Assembly (NCBI RefSeq): GCF_014217835.1
Contig: NZ_CP055263.1
Coordinates: 1,315,001-1,379,000, forward strand
Length of the DNA stretch: 64,000 nucleotides
Origin: Metabacillus sp. KUDC1714
GTDB taxonomy: Bacteria > Bacillota > Bacilli > Bacillales > Bacillaceae
Direction of reading: 5' to 3'
This document shows positions 61,876 to 64,000 of this stretch, piece by piece; position 1 is the stretch's first letter; each line of letters starts with the position of its first letter. A program made the position numbers and the translations under genes. The notes beneath the pieces are model-generated. The model was not told the DNA's origin. It did not search any database and saw only the letters and a list, made by a program, of their open reading frames with translations.

Positions 61876-64000
61876 ATGAAAAAATCACTTCTGTTAGCGT
61901 TTTTTCTTTGTATTGTTTTATTGGTTTTCCCAGAGAATTCCAACGCAAAAAGTTTAGTCAATCCTAATCAAACTTATACGTATGAAGAGATGACAGCCGA
62001 TATAAAAAATTTAGGAATGGCTTATCCAGAACTTATAACTTACAAATCATTAGGAAAAACACCTTTTGGGAGAGAAATGTGGGCTGTTGGAGTCGGTAGA
62101 GGCGATGCAACCCTTTTTATCAATAGTTCACATCATGCAAGAGAATGGCTAACTACAAATATCGCCATGGAAATGATCGATCAGTACAGTGAATCATACG
62201 TAAATAATACTAAAATAGACGGCTATTCTGCTAGGTCTCTTTTGAATGAAGTTACGATTTGGTTTGTACCGATGGTAAATCCTGATGGCGTTACTCTCCA
62301 AAAAAGTGGATTAAACGCCTTTCCTTCTTGGACCCATCAATCCTTGATTAAAATGAACAACGGCAGTAAAAACTTCAAAAGATGGAAAGCAAACGCTCAA
62401 GGAATTGACTTAAACCGTCAATATCCAGCTGGCTGGGAACTTAAAAGTGGATTAACGAATTCTTATATGAATTATCCTGGTAAACGAGCTTTAGAAGCCC
62501 CAGAAGCAGCTAAACTTGCAGCTTTTACTTATTGGGTTGACCCAGAAATTACAGTTTCGTACCATTCTTCAGGAAGAACACTATTCTGGAACTATAAAGT
62601 AAAAAAAGGCAATTATGATCGTGATTATACAATAGCTAAAAAGGTTGGAAATATGACAGGGTATAGTCTTGTAATGCCAACCTCAACACCAAGCGGTTCT
62701 GGCTACAAAGACTGGTTTATTGAAACATTTGATCGTCCTGGCTTAACTCCTGAGATTAGCTATTACGTTCCTAATACAAATCCACCTATTTCTGTATTCC
62801 CAGAGGAATGGCGAAGAAATAAAGCAGTAGGCTTATACCTCGCACAAGAGTCAGATAAGCTGTGGGAAAAGAAAGTGACACATGTTAATAAAACCATTAC
62901 AACCTTTGATACTAAGTCAACTCTAAATCGCCCAGACCCAGATCATGCTTCTAGAAAAACACTTAAACCTGGGGTTTATACAGTTGATGCTACGAAAGAC
63001 AAATGGTTGCGAGTATCAACAGGTACAGTAAAAACTTGGGTATATGCATCTAGTTTCGTATATGGAGAAGTTTCTAATGTTAATGAACCTTTATTGTTAC
63101 TTACTAAGAAAACACTATTCAGCATGCCTTTACAAAATAAAAATACAAAGGTATTAATTGACCAACAAATCGTAACGGCTAAAAAGAAGTGGAATAATTG
63201 GTACTTAATTAATACAACTTATGGTGATAGATGGATTACAGATGCATCTGTACTAAAAAATTATTCTCCAACTACAATTAACGAAACATATAAACTATTA
63301 GTTCCAAAAGTAGCTTGGGAAGCTCCAGTCTATACAGCTAAGAGAACATCATTGCAAAAAAATACTGTTATAAATGCTACACAACAATGGAATGGATGGA
63401 TTCGCGTACAATTTGACGGTAAGCATTACTGGATGAGAAAAGATCACACATTAGAGTCATTTAATGTTAATAACTCTACAGAGAATGTTAACCAAGAAAT
63501 TGTATTATTAACGAATAAAGTATTATTCAACCTCCCTTCATATGGATCTAATTCAGGTAAATCAGTTAAAGCAGGAACATATCAAGTAGTAAGAAAGATG
63601 AATAATTGGTATGGAATTAAAACATCTTATGGTACTAAATGGGTAAGTCATTCATCTGCTATTACTGACAACCAAACAAATAAAATAAATACACAATACG
63701 AACTTGTAAGACCAAAGGTTGCACACAGCATTCCATCAGGATCAGCAGCTGTTCGATCAATACCTGTTGGTACAATTGTACAAGCAACAAGTGAATGGGA
63801 AGACTGGACATCAGTTATTTATGATCAGCAAACATACTGGTTAAGAACTGATAGCGTATTAAAGCCATTTACAGTTGAACAATCAACAGAGCCTATCGAT
63901 CAAGAACTTGTTTTAATAACAAGAAAAACACTATTTACACTTCCTTCATACGGAAGCAATACAAATGAATCTGTTGAACCTATGATTGTAAAAGCAACTC
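61876..64000 (+). CDS. Secreted M14 zinc carboxypeptidase with C-terminal SH3-like repeats (cut by window end)
   Basis: The frame starts at ATG 61876 after AAGGAGAT and is open to the right edge, so about 708 residues are seen. A signal peptide ends near NSNA-KS. The M14 domain (about 30-330) has zinc ligands His87 and Glu90 in HHAREW, His230 in VSYHSSGR, substrate-binding residues in DLNRQYP, and catalytic Glu293 in LTPEISYY. From about residue 340 there are alternating 60-80-residue repeats, one type with LLTKKTLF and YG(D/T)(R/K)W, the other with LVPKVA(W/H) and YW(M/L)R. Wall targeting by these repeats is inferred. It may trim peptidoglycan peptides or feed on peptides at the surface. Confidence 0.9.
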   Translation, partial: MKKSLLLAFFLCIVLLVFPENSNAKSLVNPNQTYTYEEMTADIKNLGMAYPELITYKSLGKTPFGREMWAVGVGRGDATLFINSSHHAREWLTTNIAMEMIDQYSESYVNNTKIDGYSARSLLNEVTIWFVPMVNPDGVTLQKSGLNAFPSWTHQSLIKMNNGSKNFKRWKANAQGIDLNRQYPAGWELKSGLTNSYMNYPGKRALEAPEAAKLAAFTYWVDPEITVSYHSSGRTLFWNYKVKKGNYDRDYTIAKKVGNMTGYSLVMPTSTPSGSGYKDWFIETFDRPGLTPEISYYVPNTNPPISVFPEEWRRNKAVGLYLAQESDKLWEKKVTHVNKTITTFDTKSTLNRPDPDHASRKTLKPGVYTVDATKDKWLRVSTGTVKTWVYASSFVYGEVSNVNEPLLLLTKKTLFSMPLQNKNTKVLIDQQIVTAKKKWNNWYLINTTYGDRWITDASVLKNYSPTTINETYKLLVPKVAWEAPVYTAKRTSLQKNTVINATQQWNGWIRVQFDGKHYWMRKDHTLESFNVNNSTENVNQEIVLLTNKVLFNLPSYGSNSGKSVKAGTYQVVRKMNNWYGIKTSYGTKWVSHSSAITDNQTNKINTQYELVRPKVAHSIPSGSAAVRSIPVGTIVQATSEWEDWTSVIYDQQTYWLRTDSVLKPFTVEQSTEPIDQELVLITRKTLFTLPSYGSNTNESVEPMIVKAT

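Overview
The window looks like a chromosomal segment of a motile, competent, low-GC Gram-positive bacterium of the Bacillaceae. From 5.4 kb to 43 kb the gene order closely follows the Bacillus subtilis block ganR, minJ-swrA-ctpB, ftsEX, cccB, yvjA, prfB, secA, hpf, fliTSD-flaG, hag, csrA-fliW, flgLKNM, comF, degV, degUS, yvyE, tagV, tagO. Sigma-D, sigma-B/H and CsrA control signals also sit where they are expected. Identifications rest on reading the sequence and on remembered families; no database was searched.

Layout. (1) 1-6.4 kb, minus: galactan/galacto-oligosaccharide operon ganS-ganP-ganQ-ganA (ganA runs off the left edge) behind a LacI-type regulator, with a promoter, palindromic operators and a near-cre box. 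(2) 6.8-14.4 kb: division and wall genes minJ, swrA, ctpB, an M23 hydrolase with a long coiled coil next to ftsEX, and cytochrome c cccB. (3) 14.4-21.1 kb: yvjA, prfB with its programmed +1 frameshift, secA, an inserted ribokinase gene, and hpf with overlapping sigma-B and sigma-H promoters. (4) 21.5-23.3 kb: a non-syntenic insert holding a coiled-coil ORF, an Rpn/transposase_31-family nuclease gene and a decayed tandem copy of its tail. (5) 23.6-34 kb: late flagellar genes. The flagellin gene carries a group I intron at its 3' end, with two alternative coding tails. (6) 34-40.1 kb: comF operon, degV, degU, degS. (7) 40.3-43.3 kb, plus: yvyE, tagV, tagO (wall teichoic acid). (8) 43.4-58.9 kb: a surface-polysaccharide island with glycosyltransferases, an epimerase, UDP-glucose dehydrogenase, a KDO-capsule module otherwise typical of Gram-negative group 2 capsules (kdsB/kpsU, kpsC, kpsF), a KpsS-like/GT4 fusion, a Wzm/Wzt-type ABC exporter and galU. 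(9) 59.1 kb to the right edge, plus: two secreted wall enzymes with repeated SH3-like modules, a glucosaminidase and an M14 carboxypeptidase cut by the window end.

How the genes work together. SwrA, DegS/DegU, FlgM, FliW and CsrA form the regulatory circuit that sets flagellar gene expression and flagellin synthesis. FtsEX with the adjacent M23 enzyme is a likely wall-hydrolysis module. GalU, Ugd and the epimerase can supply UDP-glucose, UDP-glucuronate and UDP-galactose-type precursors to the glycosyltransferases. KpsF and KdsB would supply CMP-KDO to KpsC, and the ABC exporter would move the finished glycan out.

The two most notable points are the hag group I intron, where both the unspliced and the predicted spliced message end in the same flagellin tail residues, and the KDO capsule-initiation module in a Gram-positive background. 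Several interspersed Bacillus-type intergenic repeats are also present. No rRNA, tRNA or CRISPR array was seen.
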